Shown here in pieces: positions 11,906-25,747 of a stretch of 64,000 bases of DNA. Under the pieces are notes generated by a model. It searched no databases, was not told the DNA's origin, and was given only the letters and a program-made list of their open reading frames with translations. The first letter of the stretch is position 1. Each line of letters begins with the position of its first letter. The stretch lies in the NCBI GenBank assembly GCA_905250075.1, contig CAJNOP010000011.1, forward strand, positions 1,052,769 through 1,116,768. The letters are read 5' to 3'. The DNA is from Rotaria sp. Silwood1. Taxonomy: Eukaryota > Rotifera > Eurotatoria > Philodinida > Philodinidae. The translations under genes and the position numbers were made by a program.

Positions 11906-14900
11906 ACTTTGCGCATATCCTTCGGTACTTCATATTTGAAAAGAATCGATTTTATGTCAGTCTAAAATTGTGTTTACCGTGGATAATGTCGAATGCATTT
12001 ATCAAATCTTGTTCATGTTTGCTCTTTTAAATAAGGCACCGAGTTCCATTGAGAAACTGTTGTCGAGGTAACCTTCGATGATTCTATTATCATTTTGTCA
12101 TCTTAATTACATTGTTCTTTGTCCTCTTTGTGGTGTGATTATCTTCTGTAAGTTCATATGCCATTACATATAAAATGCACACGTTTTGTTTCTTTCTTTT
12201 CTATTGTTGGACCTGTGCATCCAGATTATTTTAGTAAACTATATAACCAGCGCTAAGAGAAACGAATGTCTGTGTAAGTGTAAGACGTGAATGGAGACCA
12301 CTTTGTCTCATGGTAATACCGTCGTTTTGATTGTTTAGCCAAGCCAAAGTGATTAATAGAAAACTAGATGAACCATTAAAATCAGCATTAGGTTATTATG
12401 ATTAGAATGGTTAATTACGAAACTTTTCCAACGTATTTAATTAATCTTGTTCAACCTTTCGATAATTGAAAATTTCATTTAATATATATCTATAGACGAT
12501 TCACATCTCAAGAGTTTTTTCTAAAATCAGAATTTAGTAGAGTCATCATATGTTCAATAATAACTTGTTCTGACATACTTCGATTTATTTCTTAACATGA
12601 ATTAATAGCAATTTCACAATAAGATGTAATTATTTCATCATGTAAATAGTTTTCTTGCTTTAAACTAACACATCTATTGTAAATCATTATAGTTGAAAAA
12701 TATGGATTTCGAAATACAGTTTAAAAATCGGATCGTTTTTTTCAGTAGTTTGGATTATAATCAAATAATACTCAAGTAGATTGAGTAAATTTATCGCGAA
12801 CTATTTCAAGAATTTTAGTAGAAATCATCGGAACGATGTTCGCAAAATTTAGTTGATCATCAACCCATGTTTTTTGAGCAATTGTTAATAATATTTGATC
12901 AAACTATTTTGTTTGTTTTATTAAATAATGTTGAAGTTACTCTAGACTTAGATTGTGACACTTAGCGACACAGCGAATTAGTAATAATAGTGTTAGGAAA
13001 TAATTTTTGTGTTATTTTTCTTAATTTGATATCATGTTTTGGTAGATGTTTTTGAGTTGTTTTGAATGAAATCATAAAGAACGAATAAATGACAAAAGAT
13101 AAAATTCTTGTTAGAAAATTTTGATTATTATTTATGTGCATTATGGAAGAAACTAATGATTTTGTTTGTTTTAATTTCTCTTCGATTTTTGATAGAGAAG
13201 CCTTGTTTTTTTTTAGAAAAATATTTCATGATTTTATATATACCAAAATAGAAAAGGGGTTAAACTCTAAAATATCTGTGATATTATTGAACCAGTCACT
13301 TTATTTGTATAGAAAACATATGTTTATCTATCGATTAACCATAATGGTGTTCCATTCCGAATAATGTACTTGAATCTTGAAAACAAAAAGAATTAATCTG
13401 AGCCACAGTTTCTAAGAATCTGTATCTACTTGAAATACAAGTCTCTCTTCAAGAGACCTTCAGACAAAGACTGTGCAACCCGCTTCAATGTGATTACGAT
13501 GAAAATTGATGATGAATTGAGATTATCAATAATAAGATCAAAGACTTAACTAATATGTTGATGAATAGCATTTGCTAACGGTTACCAATTGTTATTGTTC
13601 CTTTTTCGCTCTAATATAAATATGTGGATTTGTACTTGTACTTATACATATACAAATAATTTAATAACAAAGAAAGACCAATTAAAGATGAAAGAGAACT
13701 GGAACAAAATAGAAGAATTCGTAAATAGAATGTGAATGCGATTATATGAAACAGCATACTACAACATTTTTGTACAAACATTCCATTTTAATAATATTGA
13801 ACCAAAAAAAAAAGATGCCTAGAGGAAGAGAAAGATGAAAGTAATATGACAAAATGGTTTTACTTTTCATATCATTATTGTAGTGGTAAAATTAGACAAC
13901 TGAATTTTATCAACTAAATATAGTTTTAATAAAAAAAGATTAATCTTTGTTCTTTAAAATTTGTTTGATGCAAAGAAATTTTTTCACAAAAGCTGTTAAC
14001 TCTTAAAAGCCAATCGATAAAACAACATATACAATGAAATTTAAAAGAGAATATATTATTAAACTATGCATATTGATGGCTCAATGAACAATATTTATGT
14101 TTACTATGATGAAAAAATTACAAAAAAAGAAGCATCAATGAAAATAATTCATTTTTATAATTTGAGCAGAAATCATGAAATTTATTCAATGAAAACCGTT
14201 CATTTATTTCAGCCATTGGTAATAATTATATCTTTCAAATATTTAATCTGAAAATTTTTCTTTGCAAACATTCTTGAAAAAAACATTAAATAAGTAGCAA
14301 AGAAATTCCAAAATTTATTAAAGAATAGATAAAAACAGATATGAAAATAATTCATTTTATTGCGTCTTGTCTAAGTTATAAACGAGATGATCGAAGTAAT
14401 CGAGAGAATTTTAAAGAATTCATAAGATAGTAGTTAGAAAAAATTATATTTTTCTAAGTACATTGACGCAGCATATTTAGGTAACTCGTTCATGCAGTAT
14501 ATATTTGACACAATTTTCTAGTAAAGTCATTTGCTCGTAGCAATTTCATGTTCAAAAGTCTTAATAAAATCAGTTAGGGATTTAAAGAGGAACGCTAGGG
14601 GCGATTGCCCTCTTTTCAAAATATTTTTCTCGGTTATTCTTAGAAGAAAAGACTTTAAAATCAGCTTTAAAACACATTTTATGATCATGATTTGTCTTCC
14701 ATTCTCATCAAATCATTCTCTTTTTCCACAGAGTCATCTCTCATTATAAAAATCCAAGATTTGTCATTAGATAAAATATTATTTTTCAATTTTTCACATC
14801 GAAATCGAGTTTCAACAGCCCTAAATAAAAAAAAATCAAGTTTTTAAAATGAAATCTTGAAAGAAAACGACGTGTCTCAATATATCAAAACATTTATTTC

Positions 14901-17900
14901 TAAATATACAAATACTCATCCTCATTAATCATTTGTGAAATTCATATATTTAAATCGAACTGTAAGTTTATACCGGAATTATTCGACTTCTTCCTCCAGT
15001 TTACAAACAGCTTCTCTTGATTACAATAGAGACATAGTATAAATCCTTACTATATTTCTCTCATCGCTTTCAGTTATTCGTTACTAAGACATCTATATTA
15101 CAATAATTCCCTATGTTTGCAATATAGTATAGATTTTTGTAGAATTCCTACACTCTGTTTGAAGTAAAACTGTAATTGTAATTTACTTTGCGGTTTCCGG
15201 CCCTTCTTTCCTTCTTGATACCCTTTTATTACGAATAGACATGTAGTAGAAATGGCTTCTGCATCATCAACTTTCATTACATACATCATTAGGTGACACA
15301 AGATAGCTACATTAGTAATATCATTCAAGTTTCTTTTTTGAATATTTGTTGATGTATATTGATTTTTCAAGTAGTTGTTTTACTCATTTGAAAATGGCAC
15401 GTTCAAATATCTGAGGTAGAAGCATGATCGTATTATAAATGCTAATGAATAAAAAATAATAGTATGTTGATGTGCAACAATCTGTTTAATCTCAATACCA
15501 AAACATACAAGTCAATTGAGTCATAGCTGGAGGAAAGAAACAATGTAAATATCTTAGATTTTTTACAACATAGTCTAGATTCGAGTTGAAACGTTTTGAA
15601 TGATTAAATAACCTTAATCAATCAGGCTACGACAGTAGTTAAATTAATGAAAAGAACAAAGTAAGAACAATGAAATCAAGGCAAAAAAGAAATAACAAGC
15701 ATACAATAAAAAAATAAATAAAATAAAAGATAGAGCGTCAGCAAGAAAATAAAAGAAAGAAATATATATATCCAAAATTATAGTAATAAATAAGTCTGAT
15801 CGGTTCTCTGGTGATTATATAGCATTGGGGAGAAGTTAATATCTATTATAGACACTTTATATCACGTAGTTTTGTTTTGACATAAAAAACAATGGCTAAG
15901 AAAGAATATGTAAGTTTCATATTTCAGCCCATTAAGGATTGCGTTGACATTATTTTTATGAAAACATAGATTGGTGAATCGATGCAGTTAAAAAATTTTT
16001 GCACTTAAAACTAATTTTCGAATGTTTTGACCTTTTTCGTTCTCATAAAATCATCTTCTTTTCCATTTATGCTTATTGTTACGATGTAAATCAATCATTT
16101 ATTTTTTTCCCTATTCTATATATATATATATGCATTGCCTTATGTTCTATCTGGTCATAGTAGTCAACATAATATTAACATTTCCGGAAAAAACATCTGC
16201 AATTGTGTATTTCTTTTCCACTTGATAGAACGATTTTCTCCCGGAGTGCATTAATATAACGCAACCAATGAAGAATATTCTATTATTTTGGTGTTAAAAA
16301 CTATCTTAAATGACTAGTTAGTATTTCATTTAGAATCGAGTTTCTTTTTTTTTAACATCATTCACATACTTATCAAATCATCTTAATTCTTATACCGGAA
16401 ATAAATATAAAAGAAAAAAATGAAGTGATCATTCAGTACAAACAAAAGATAACCTGTGCTCTTTTTTTTTTTATTTTTACTATGTCATCATCTCTTGAAT
16501 TGAAGTTTTTGTTTTCCTTGAAATCTATTTTTATTTTTACATTTTTGATTTATTGATGCAACCTAATTAAATATAAGAATATTTCTTTTTTAATGAATGT
16601 ATCACACACATAAAAAAAAGACAAATTTCTAAATTCAATATGATTTTCAAACTAATAGATAACATTGTTCATATTATTCAGTAGAAGATTCAATGATAAA
16701 TAATCTTATGTAATTAAAATATGACAAAAATATCGAAGTTGAAATAGTAAGATAATAATATAATATTAAAAAAAAATGGAAATCATGTTTGTCGACATAT
16801 ATTGGACGTTCTTAATTTAAAAAAAAATCATTACTTTCGACTAAAAATAGAAAAAAAAAGAAAATATACTCGTATTATCTCGATTTATTATAACAAAAAA
16901 ATTCTTTCGGAACTAATTAAAAATTTTTTTTTTCCATCTCAACAATCATGTAACTAATCCAACTTTAAAGATCTAATCAAGTCATAAAATAAGAAGTTAA
17001 TTAAATCATTTTTACTTTGTTCTTCTATAAATATGAACAAATGTAAAACACTATGACAAAATATTGAAATCATTAGTTTATATTTTCCGACATTTCGATA
17101 GTAATATCATTGCTATATTACAATATGTCATTGTTCTATTATTGTTGATCAAAATGTTAATTGAAAGAAAATAAGTTTTATCACCAGCTGTTGACAATAG
17201 GACATTTTAATGGACAATAAAATATGTTATCACAAATACATCATTCAAACAAAACTAAATATAAAAATTTTGTATTTTTCGAACAAAAAGAAATTTTTCA
17301 TATCAACAACAAAAAAAAATTAAATGTATTCAGTAGAATAATATTAACATACATGATTCATTATCAATATAAAAATAATATTGCATTACTCAATACTCCA
17401 TTATAAGTCTTTATTAAGATTTTATGTGTCTTAAAAATGAAATTCGACCTACTTTTTATTTTTATTCAATATTATTCATAATACTTTTCAAGTATTTTTA
17501 ATCAATATTATCATTTCATTTTCAAAAATAGATAAATAATTTTTTTTTTTTTTAACAATTCTATTCAATTTTATGAACACCTGGAAAGTAAATATTTCAA
17601 TGAATGAAAATAAATTATCAATATTTGAAAGTAAATTTAAAAGAATGATAATGTATTATCATTTACATTTTTAATACTAACTTGAAAATAAAAAATGCAC
17701 TTTAGTACTTATTTTTTATCATATATCATCTATTGAAAGAATGAAGTGAGCTCGTTTATATAACTCTTAAATGTTCATTCAGCGATAAAATAAATTTTCT
17801 TTTTTGTTCTTTCTTTATTTAAATATTTTCTAAATTCAATGAATAATATCAATTAAAACAATATTCATTTCTTTTTCTTTTTTTGTTTACGCTTGAATGA

Positions 17901-18229
17901 ACAATATAAAATCCTATTTGAATTTTCAATTAATATATAGACAATTTTAATTTAAATCGAATAAGAAATAATTTAATAAAGAACATTTCATATGTCATCA
18001 AGTTCATTGAAAAGTTTTCTTTTTCTTTTTTTTGTTAATATTCATATTTATTAAAAAACAGAATGTATATATATATATATATATCGTTATAGTTTGTAAT
18101 TAAAAAAAAAGTAGTTTCATATATATGAAGTATTTTTTATTAAAATAACAATATTTATTCTACATCGTTCTTATCTATTCGACTCACTTTCTCTAATTAT
18201 TCATTGGTTATGAGTACAGGACAAGAAGC

Positions 18230-18700
18230 ATATTATAGAACAAAAAGTATAGCGCCATCACCAATTGCTTCGTTCTCTCGTTTGTGCTCGGTCGACAGCG
18301 GTGATGACTAAAGATAGTTAACGACAACGAAGAAAAAAAACTGCCCGCCAACTCGACCGAGGCTCTCCGTCTGATTTATTAGACATCTTCTCATTCCCTT
18401 CTTTTTCTTTCTGTTCTACACACTCGTTCTTCTTTTTGACTAGAGCAACTATTTTCATCGTTGTTGTTAATATAATAATAATAATATTATTTTCGAGAAC
18501 GGTCTCTTCTCTCTCTTCATCTCCCTCTCTCTCTCTCTCTCTCTGTGGATAATATTACTTTTTTTCCGTACAAGCAAACACACACATAGTCTCATAATCA
18601 TTCAACTCATACGATTGGACAAGAATAAACAAAGACAGTTTAACTATATGGGTGACATTATACACATCTTTATTCAGTCTGTTCTCTCATTTTTTTTCCT
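18230..18700 (+). promoter_or_regulatory. Probable promoter / 5' leader region of HMBOX1
   Basis: About 1 kb upstream of the HMBOX1 start the composition changes. GC-richer sequence with several CG dinucleotides (18270-18370) is followed by CT-rich tracts and a long CT run. This contrasts with the AT-rich DNA on either side and resembles a promoter or transcribed leader. I cannot place the transcription start, and a 5' non-coding exon followed by an intron is possible. Confidence 0.3.
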
Positions 18701-19366
18701 TAACCATCACTCACTCGATGTATTGGCGCGCGTACATACAATCGCCAAGATGTGAATATACAGAAAGAGAAGAAATTCTCTTCGTCATTTTTCTTTCTTT
18801 TTTTTTTCGTTTTCATTTTTTCAAATTTATCATCAGGGCAAGTACATAGACAATAAACGAGAGAGAAAGAGAGAGAGAGAGAGAGAAGAGAGAGACAGAA
18901 ACTAGTGAAAGAGTTTTTCTTGTCTACTATTCATAAAATGATTAAAAGTTAGATTAATTAGTTTGTCCTTGTAGTATTCATTTTCTTGTTTCTTTATTTG
19001 GCATCAACATTGATACGATCAATGAAAGGTAAAACTTGAATATAAAACGAGAAAAATCCGTTAATCTCTTTTTAATTATTATTTCTTGTTCCATCGAAAA
19101 AAAAAATAAAATAAAATAAAAAAAAAAAGAAAAAGTCGTTTGATTCTTTTTTTGTTACTTTGATGAAAACAGATGAGAGAAATATTGAAAGACAAAGAAA
19201 AGGTCCGAGTAACGAAGAGTAAGCGAACCAGAGTAGATTACTTTTTGATTCTTATATATATGTCCGTGGCAACACGGTTAGATCCATATATGTATGCATA
19301 TATATATATATGAGGTGGCAATTAAACTTGGCCTATCTCTCTGTTCTCTCTTCTCACATAACCCTT

Positions 19367-19399
<33 letters not shown>

Positions 19400-19514
19400 A
19401 TTCTAATATGCAAATCGAGCGCGAATAAACGAAGCTCGTATTCATGTTAATCGTCGATCAGTTGAAATACTAAAATCATATTTCTTCTTATTTATAGACA
19501 TTCATAGGTATTGT

Positions 19515-21847
19515 ATGATGACGATGGAAGCATCATCGAATAGTCGAGATGGACTAACATCATTATCATCATTGACAACAGCAACAACTACTATTTCATT
19601 ACAGTTATCTGTTGAACAGTGGGAATTATTAAGACGTTTACGAAATAGTCATTTAACAAAAACACAAATTATTCGAGCCTATGATGAACTAGATCGACTT
19701 GATCGTGAACTTGGAAATCTATTTAATAGTGCACCTCCAGCAGCTTCTTCTCTTACACTTTCATCTTCATGTACAAATGTTCCTTCACTCGATCCGGTAT
19801 CACCATCGACAATGAATTCTCAACAAGTATCTCCACCTTCATTAGCATCTAATACAAATAATAACAATAATAAACGACCACATAGTCATACAGTTAATGG
19901 ATTACAACCAGTAAGACTATCGAATGGTTATCATTCATCACAAATGCATCATTCAAATACACCATCATCATCATCGTCAAATCCTAGTTTAAGATCAATA
20001 CGTAATAGTATTAATGAGACAAATTCATCTATATCAAATCAACATGAAACAATCAATCAAAATGATGTTGAAGAAGAAAATCGTGAATTACAAGAATTAC
20101 TTGCGTATGTTATAATAAAATAGAATATTGTTTTATTTTTTTATTTCTATACAAATATTTTGACAAGTATTAAATAACCAAAAAAAAAAAAAACAAAAGT
20201 TTCAAAGAAAAAACAAAATTTTCTTTAATTATTATTTAATTTACTATATATATAATATAGACTAAAATAAAATCTTCATTATTTTATTTAATTTTTTTTT
20301 GTTGTTATTTAGTAAAGGTGATGTTGCTATTCATAATGAAATTTCAGTTTTCGTCTATCGTTATGATCTAAAACAATCACAAATAGCTCGAATGGCAGGT
20401 TAGATTTTTTTTTTTTTTATTTGAACAAAGAAAAAAAAATTAAAATTTTTATTTTTTTTATTTTTAAGCGGTGAATCAAGCATATGTATCGAAATTTTTA
20501 CGTGGTGATTTATTTGATTTATCTGAAAATGGACGAATGGCCATATGTCGATGGTATATAAGATATAAAAAAATTGTTCAATCAATGAGTAAGTAATACA
20601 AATAAAAGAAAAGAAATATTCTTATCAATTATTTTTCTCATTAAATATTTATTTGAATTATATGAGAGGAGGAAACATTAATGATCATTAAAGAAAATAA
20701 AATATATGAATATTTATATTTAACTGATCGATTTGATCATACATACATTATGAATCAAATTTGTTTTTAATTATCAATTTTTATGTATGTACGAAAGAAA
20801 ATGATCGTTGAATTGAAATTTTAAATATTAATTTTTTTTTTTTGCTGAATGTTTCAATGAAATAAAAATATTATATTATAGATTGATTTCATAATTTATA
20901 TATATATATATAATTTAAATCGAGAAGTCTAGAATTTATTTTTCTTGTTATTTAGGTAGTAGTCAACCATCTGCTGAATTATTAGCTAATATAACATCAA
21001 CATGTGAACCACCAACAAAAATTCCACGTCTAGTTGAATCTCAAACAAATAATAATTCATCACCTGTTTCATTTGATGCACCTAAACGTACTCGATTTAC
21101 ATTTCGTCCTGAACATCTTGATGTAAAATCCTATTGAATTAATAAACCAAAAAGAAAGAAACAAAAATTAATTTCTCTTTTTTTTTCTTTTTCATTATTT
21201 TATTTAGATACTTGAAAAAGCTTTTCTTGACAATCCATATCCTGATCCACGTCGTCGTGAAGATCTAGCTCGTATATGTAATGAAGCTCGAACACGTATC
21301 GATGGTACAAATGAAGTATTAAATGAACGTGATCGTGTAACTGATGCTATTGTAACACATTGGTTTCAAAATAAACGTAAAATGACAAAAAGTCAACGAG
21401 GTATTTTTATTTAATAATTCAAAAAGCAAAAGAAAGAAATATTATTTTCATCATTCTTTTCTAGTATCAATACAAGAAGAATCAATTCCATTAAGTCTAT
21501 CAAATAGTAGTAATAATCATCCATCAACATTATCAATGAATGATTTTGAAAATACAAATGGTGATGATGATATACATATTTCTCATCATCATCAACAACA
21601 ACAACAAAAATCTACTGTACCTGTTGTTGATATTGATTGTTTTGATACATCAACATCATTACTTGATCCACAGATGGCTGCATATCGTGCTATAATGAGT
21701 CGTATGGTACCATTTGCTAATAATATTAATGGTAATAGTTCACCAAAACGTTTTGTTAAACAAGAACCTATTTTAAATCAAGATGAATCAAGTCAAGGTG
21801 ATGAATCAAATTCTCAATCACCATTAAACGATCATTTATCACCGTGA
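19515..21847 (+). CDS. HMBOX1: Homeobox-containing protein 1 (HNF-class atypical homeobox)
   Basis: Six exons (19515-20104, 20313-20398, 20469-20588, 20956-21122, 21208-21400, 21465-21847) encode 512 residues. Near residue 30 is the motif LSVEQWELLRRLRNSHLTK with LDRLDRE, which matches the N-terminal HNF1-type motif of HMBOX1. A Ser/Asn-rich linker follows. Exons 2-3 encode a POU-like domain (SVFVYRYDLKQSQIARMA, then QAYVSKFLRGDLFDLSE). Exons 4-5 encode an atypical homeodomain with a lengthened helix 1-2 region (DPRRREDLARICNEA...RDRVTD) and the recognition helix THWFQNKRK, with Trp at residue 373. The C-terminus is acidic and Gln-rich. HMBOX1 is a nuclear DNA-binding protein; in mammals it also binds telomeric TTAGGG repeats. 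HNF1 itself is the alternative, but the N-terminal motif favours HMBOX1. Confidence 0.85.
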
Positions 21848-22679
21848 ATATAAATAAATAAATTAATAAATTGAAATCTTTCTTCATATATATATATATA
21901 TATATAAATACGTACATAAAAAAAAATCTATTCTTGTTTATTCTAGTCTTTGTCTGTATCTGTGTAATGTATTCACATACATTCCTTTCTTTTCGTTTTC
22001 TTTTTCTTTTTTGAATAGAAATATACAAAAAGAACAATTTTCTTATATAGAATGAAATATAATCATAGTGATGATGATTATTAATAAATCTATGAGAAAT
22101 CCAAAAATATTTGATTAGATTGATGAAAAACATATGCCGAAAATATGATAAATAGTTTTTTACGTTTTTTATTCAATCCGACAAATTATCTATCAATTTA
22201 ATTCTATTATAAAAACTTATGCTTACAATAAGAGACTAACGTCAATGAGTTGTTTAATAAATGATGTGATATAATGGCTTGCGCCGTAGATGTTAAAAAT
22301 AAATCTTTTTCGTGTATGACTTTATACTTTTTTTTTTTTGAAAGGTCAATCAGTATGTAGTAATTTTCTTTTCTTTTTTTTTAATAAATGTGTTATTAAT
22401 TTAGTTGCATTCAATATTTTAATGAGAATTTTTTTTTTCATATATGAAAATCCCAGTTACTGTTGATAATTTAATTAACATAAGAAGATAAAAGAGCAAA
22501 AAATAGATCTAATATAGAAAAGCAAATAAAGAAATAAAGCCAAGGTTATCAATAAACACTATATTTATATATTAAGAATAAATTCTAATTATGTATTTTT
22601 TTTCTTGAAATAATTATCAAGAGTTCCATTCTGAAGCAAAAAAAAAACAAAAAGATTATTTCTTAAATAATTCTATTGA
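21848..22679. other. Convergent intergenic region, 3' ends of HMBOX1 and MUTYH
   Basis: This holds the two 3' untranslated regions and a TA microsatellite near 21885-21906. AATAAA-like sequences occur on both strands. I see no coding sequence. Confidence 0.6.
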
Positions 22680-25114
22680 TCATGCTTGCTTTACTTTTTT
22701 TCCATTGGATGTTTTCAATTTAATTTGTGGTAAAGCAGTGTTAAATACCTAAAAAATATTTTTGAAAACAAAAAAAATTTTTTTTTTAGAATTTTTAGTA
22801 ATTAATTTTTAACCTTTTTCATAGCTGTTGAAATAGCTGATGTTTGAAGTTGTTCTTCATTAAACCATTGCATTTGTGATGTTGATATTAATATTTCATT
22901 TTGATCACAATGTGCAAAATAAATAATATATTGTTTATCAATATGAGAAAAAAGATGACGACACTAAGTAAAGGCAAATCTTTCTTTTTTAATTCTAGAA
23001 AAAAAAAAAAGATGAATGAAAAGAATTAAAAATTACTTGTCCAGCTAATTTAATATTTTCAATACTGATTGTTTTATTAAATATAGTCATATGTTGTATT
23101 TGTTCAATAATATAAATTTTTCGTTTGCGTTCATTCATTTGATCAAGATCATTTGAAGAATTTATTTCTAAAAATGACCAAAGACCAGATAAAAGACCAG
23201 ATTGTTTTTGTTTAATCATTAAAAATTCAAGTTTAGGATTTAAACGATAAATTATAAGAATAAATGATATTTCGTCTCGTTGTTTAATTTTATCTTTTTT
23301 TCGTGGATAATTTTCAACAAGAGAACGATTAGATTCAATATTTTCAGATTTTAAACAAAATCCACAATTTGACGAACATTCTTCAATATCAATTGGTGTT
23401 TGTTCAATCTAAATAAATACTTCACAATACATGTATATTCTTCATATTCATATATACTTGTTGTAAATATGCTAAACATTGATTTTGAACTGGACATATA
23501 GTACATTTAGGTTTTTGTGGTGTACATACTGTAGCACCTAATTCCATAAGACTTTGATTAAAATCACCAGGTCTTTCTGGACATACAAGTTCAGTTGCTA
23601 AAGACCTATATTATTTGAATACAATGAGTGGAATGAAATTTTTAAGGCAAAATGTTTCATTTTAATTTTAGTTTCCTGGAAAATATTTACGAATCAAAAA
23701 TTATGTGTTAGGATTAGGATACTGTGCACTTTCGGAATTTGACCTTAGAAATTTTCATCTTTGTTTTTGTTTGAAAGTAGTGAGATAATCTTTGAAAGTA
23801 AAGTAAATGGTGAAATAATAGGCGTTTGCTAACCACTATAAGTTCTTTTTTCGAAGGTACAAAAAAATGATTGAAGTCAATCGTTTTGTCCAGCGGACAT
23901 TTCTTTACAAAATGTTGTATTGAACTAACCTATGACTTTTATCTAAGTAAAACTATAGGCATTTTGTTAAGAATCCGTGTGATCACACAGTCGATTTGTT
24001 AAAAACAAAAATTTAAGATAAACAAAGATGAAAGTGACCTGTAGATAGACAAAAGAACACTTCGAATAGTTCATTTTTGTAACGTAGCTTGTAATCTACA
24101 AGCTGATACTTTGATAAAAGTTTCAATATCTACTTTCGAGTTACATTAGTGAAATCAAGAACAATCGGAAGAAGTACAAAAAAAAAGTTATGGTTATAGC
24201 CCATAGATAGAGAGCTACCAGAAACAATATGTATTGTAACATACCATAGATGGTCAGTTGTAGATTTTTTCTTTAGATCACTACCAATACATCGCATGCG
24301 TGATAAAACACGAATGACATTACCATCAAGAATTGGATTTGGCTAAGAATTAGAAAATACCATTCGATAAACAACGAAAAGATAAATAAAATTGAAAGAC
24401 CTGACAAAATGCTATTGAACTAACAGCACCTGCTGTATAACGACCTACACCAGGTAATCGATTAATCATTATATCCAAGTCATTTGGAAATTCGCCATTA
24501 TATTCATTCAGAATCTATTTAATAGAAGATGTTTTTTTTTTTTCTAGTTATTAAACCTCATTGAGTTTACCAATTGAGCACATTTATGTAAATTTCGTGC
24601 TCGATTATAATAACCAAGACCTATATATGAAAAATAAAGATAACGAAATTCTGTCAAATATAATACCAGCCCAGCATTTGAGAATATCCTACATAAATGA
24701 ATTGTTTATTATTATTAAAAATAATACATTAGCTTACATCTTCAGTAGCTTCAGCTAATGATTTGATATCTGGCCATTGCTAAAGTGGTAAATCATAATA
24801 ATATAAAAAGCGATGCATAGAAAAAACAAACGTAATTTTTATTTACCTTCATCCATGTTTCATAATATCGAATAACAGTAGCGACTTGAGTTTGTTGAAG
24901 CATTAATTCAGAAACAAGTACTAAAAATAAAAATAGAAGAAAAAAAACATATATATGTTAAATTTTGGTTTCTCAAACCTCGATAAGCAACAATATTTGT
25001 ATTTGTATCATGCCAATCACGCCAAGGTAATTTTCGTTTATTAGTATCATACCATGCTAATAACGAACGACGACAAATTAAAATTTCTTCTTTTGAAAAT
25101 CGATGACGAGTCAT
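22680..25114 (-). CDS. MUTYH: Adenine DNA glycosylase (MutY homologue)
   Basis: Eleven exons (25114-24979, 24920-24847, 24779-24738, 24688-24667, 24620-24571, 24514-24401, 24342-24245, 23605-23458, 23408-23037, 22963-22814, 22748-22680) encode 424 residues. The enzyme removes adenine mispaired with 8-oxoguanine in base-excision repair. The catalytic Glu is E50 in [12 protein letters not shown]. The helix-hairpin-helix is [17 protein letters not shown], and the catalytic Asp is D152 in PILDGNV. The iron-sulphur cluster ligands are C206, C213, C216 and C222 (C-x6-C-x2-C-x5-C). The C-terminal Nudix-like domain that senses 8-oxoG includes [19 protein letters not shown] and [10 protein letters not shown] 22-nt microexon (DILKCWA) completes the LWAGLGYY-type motif. 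The protein starts right at the catalytic domain, with no obvious mitochondrial presequence. Identification is very secure. Confidence 0.96.
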
Positions 25115-25747
25115 AATTATCTATAAGAAAAGAGATGATAAAAAGTTTCTCACAATTTCTTTTCTCAAACGTTATCAATTAAAATTGTTGATTATGGAGT
25201 AATCTGAATAATTATATGAATAGCGCCTGTCTTGGATGAAATTGATCAGTGCTTGTTATTTTTAGCTTATAGTCAGTTGTTCCGAATTCATCTTGTTAAT
25301 TTAATCAATTTCAACAGAACTTAAAAATTCTGAATAAAATTTATAAATATATTCTATTATATTATTAGATGCGAAAGAACAATGCGTTGTATCAAATGAT
25401 GAATTATTTTTCTTAGACTATTTTTTGATTTATCATAAATTTCTTGAATCATTACCAATTTTACTCTCATCATCTATTATATATTATATTTGTTGTTCAA
25501 AAAAGAATCATATCATAGAAATAAAATCAAAAAAGAAAAGAACAAGAAAAATACGAATATATCAGCAATAGTGCTAAAATGCAAAATATCGATTAACAGT
25601 CAAAGAAAAAAAAATCAATTATAGCGATTTGACTAGTTAATTTTTTTTTTACAAATAAAAATTTAAATTAAAAAAAAACCGAATGAACATATAAAAAATT
25701 GATTATTTTTGTTCTCTAACATATAAAAAAGAAAAAAAAAAAGAAAA
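25115..25747. other. Spacer between ANKFY1 3' end and MUTYH start
   Basis: AT-rich sequence holding the MUTYH promoter and the ANKFY1 3' untranslated region. I see no gene or repeat beyond A/T runs. Confidence 0.5.

Larger units (their letters stand above)
10065..19514. other. Large gene-free region upstream of HMBOX1
   Basis: In 9.4 kb I see no exon, tRNA or other RNA gene. The short frames are AT-rich and isolated. Recognisable structure is limited to the palindrome at 11404-11905, TA microsatellites (about 16120, 18068, 19300-19400), a CT run near 18525-18545 and a GA run near 18861-18893. The last 1.3 kb becomes less AT-rich and probably holds the HMBOX1 promoter and 5' leader. A large regulatory domain upstream of a transcription-factor gene would fit, but that is inference. 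Confidence 0.5.

Noticed and set aside
23606-24244. Possible foldback in the long MUTYH intron
   Set aside because: Only one shared inverted block (CATCTTTGTTT) could be found; neighbouring sequence does not align, so it is not supported.
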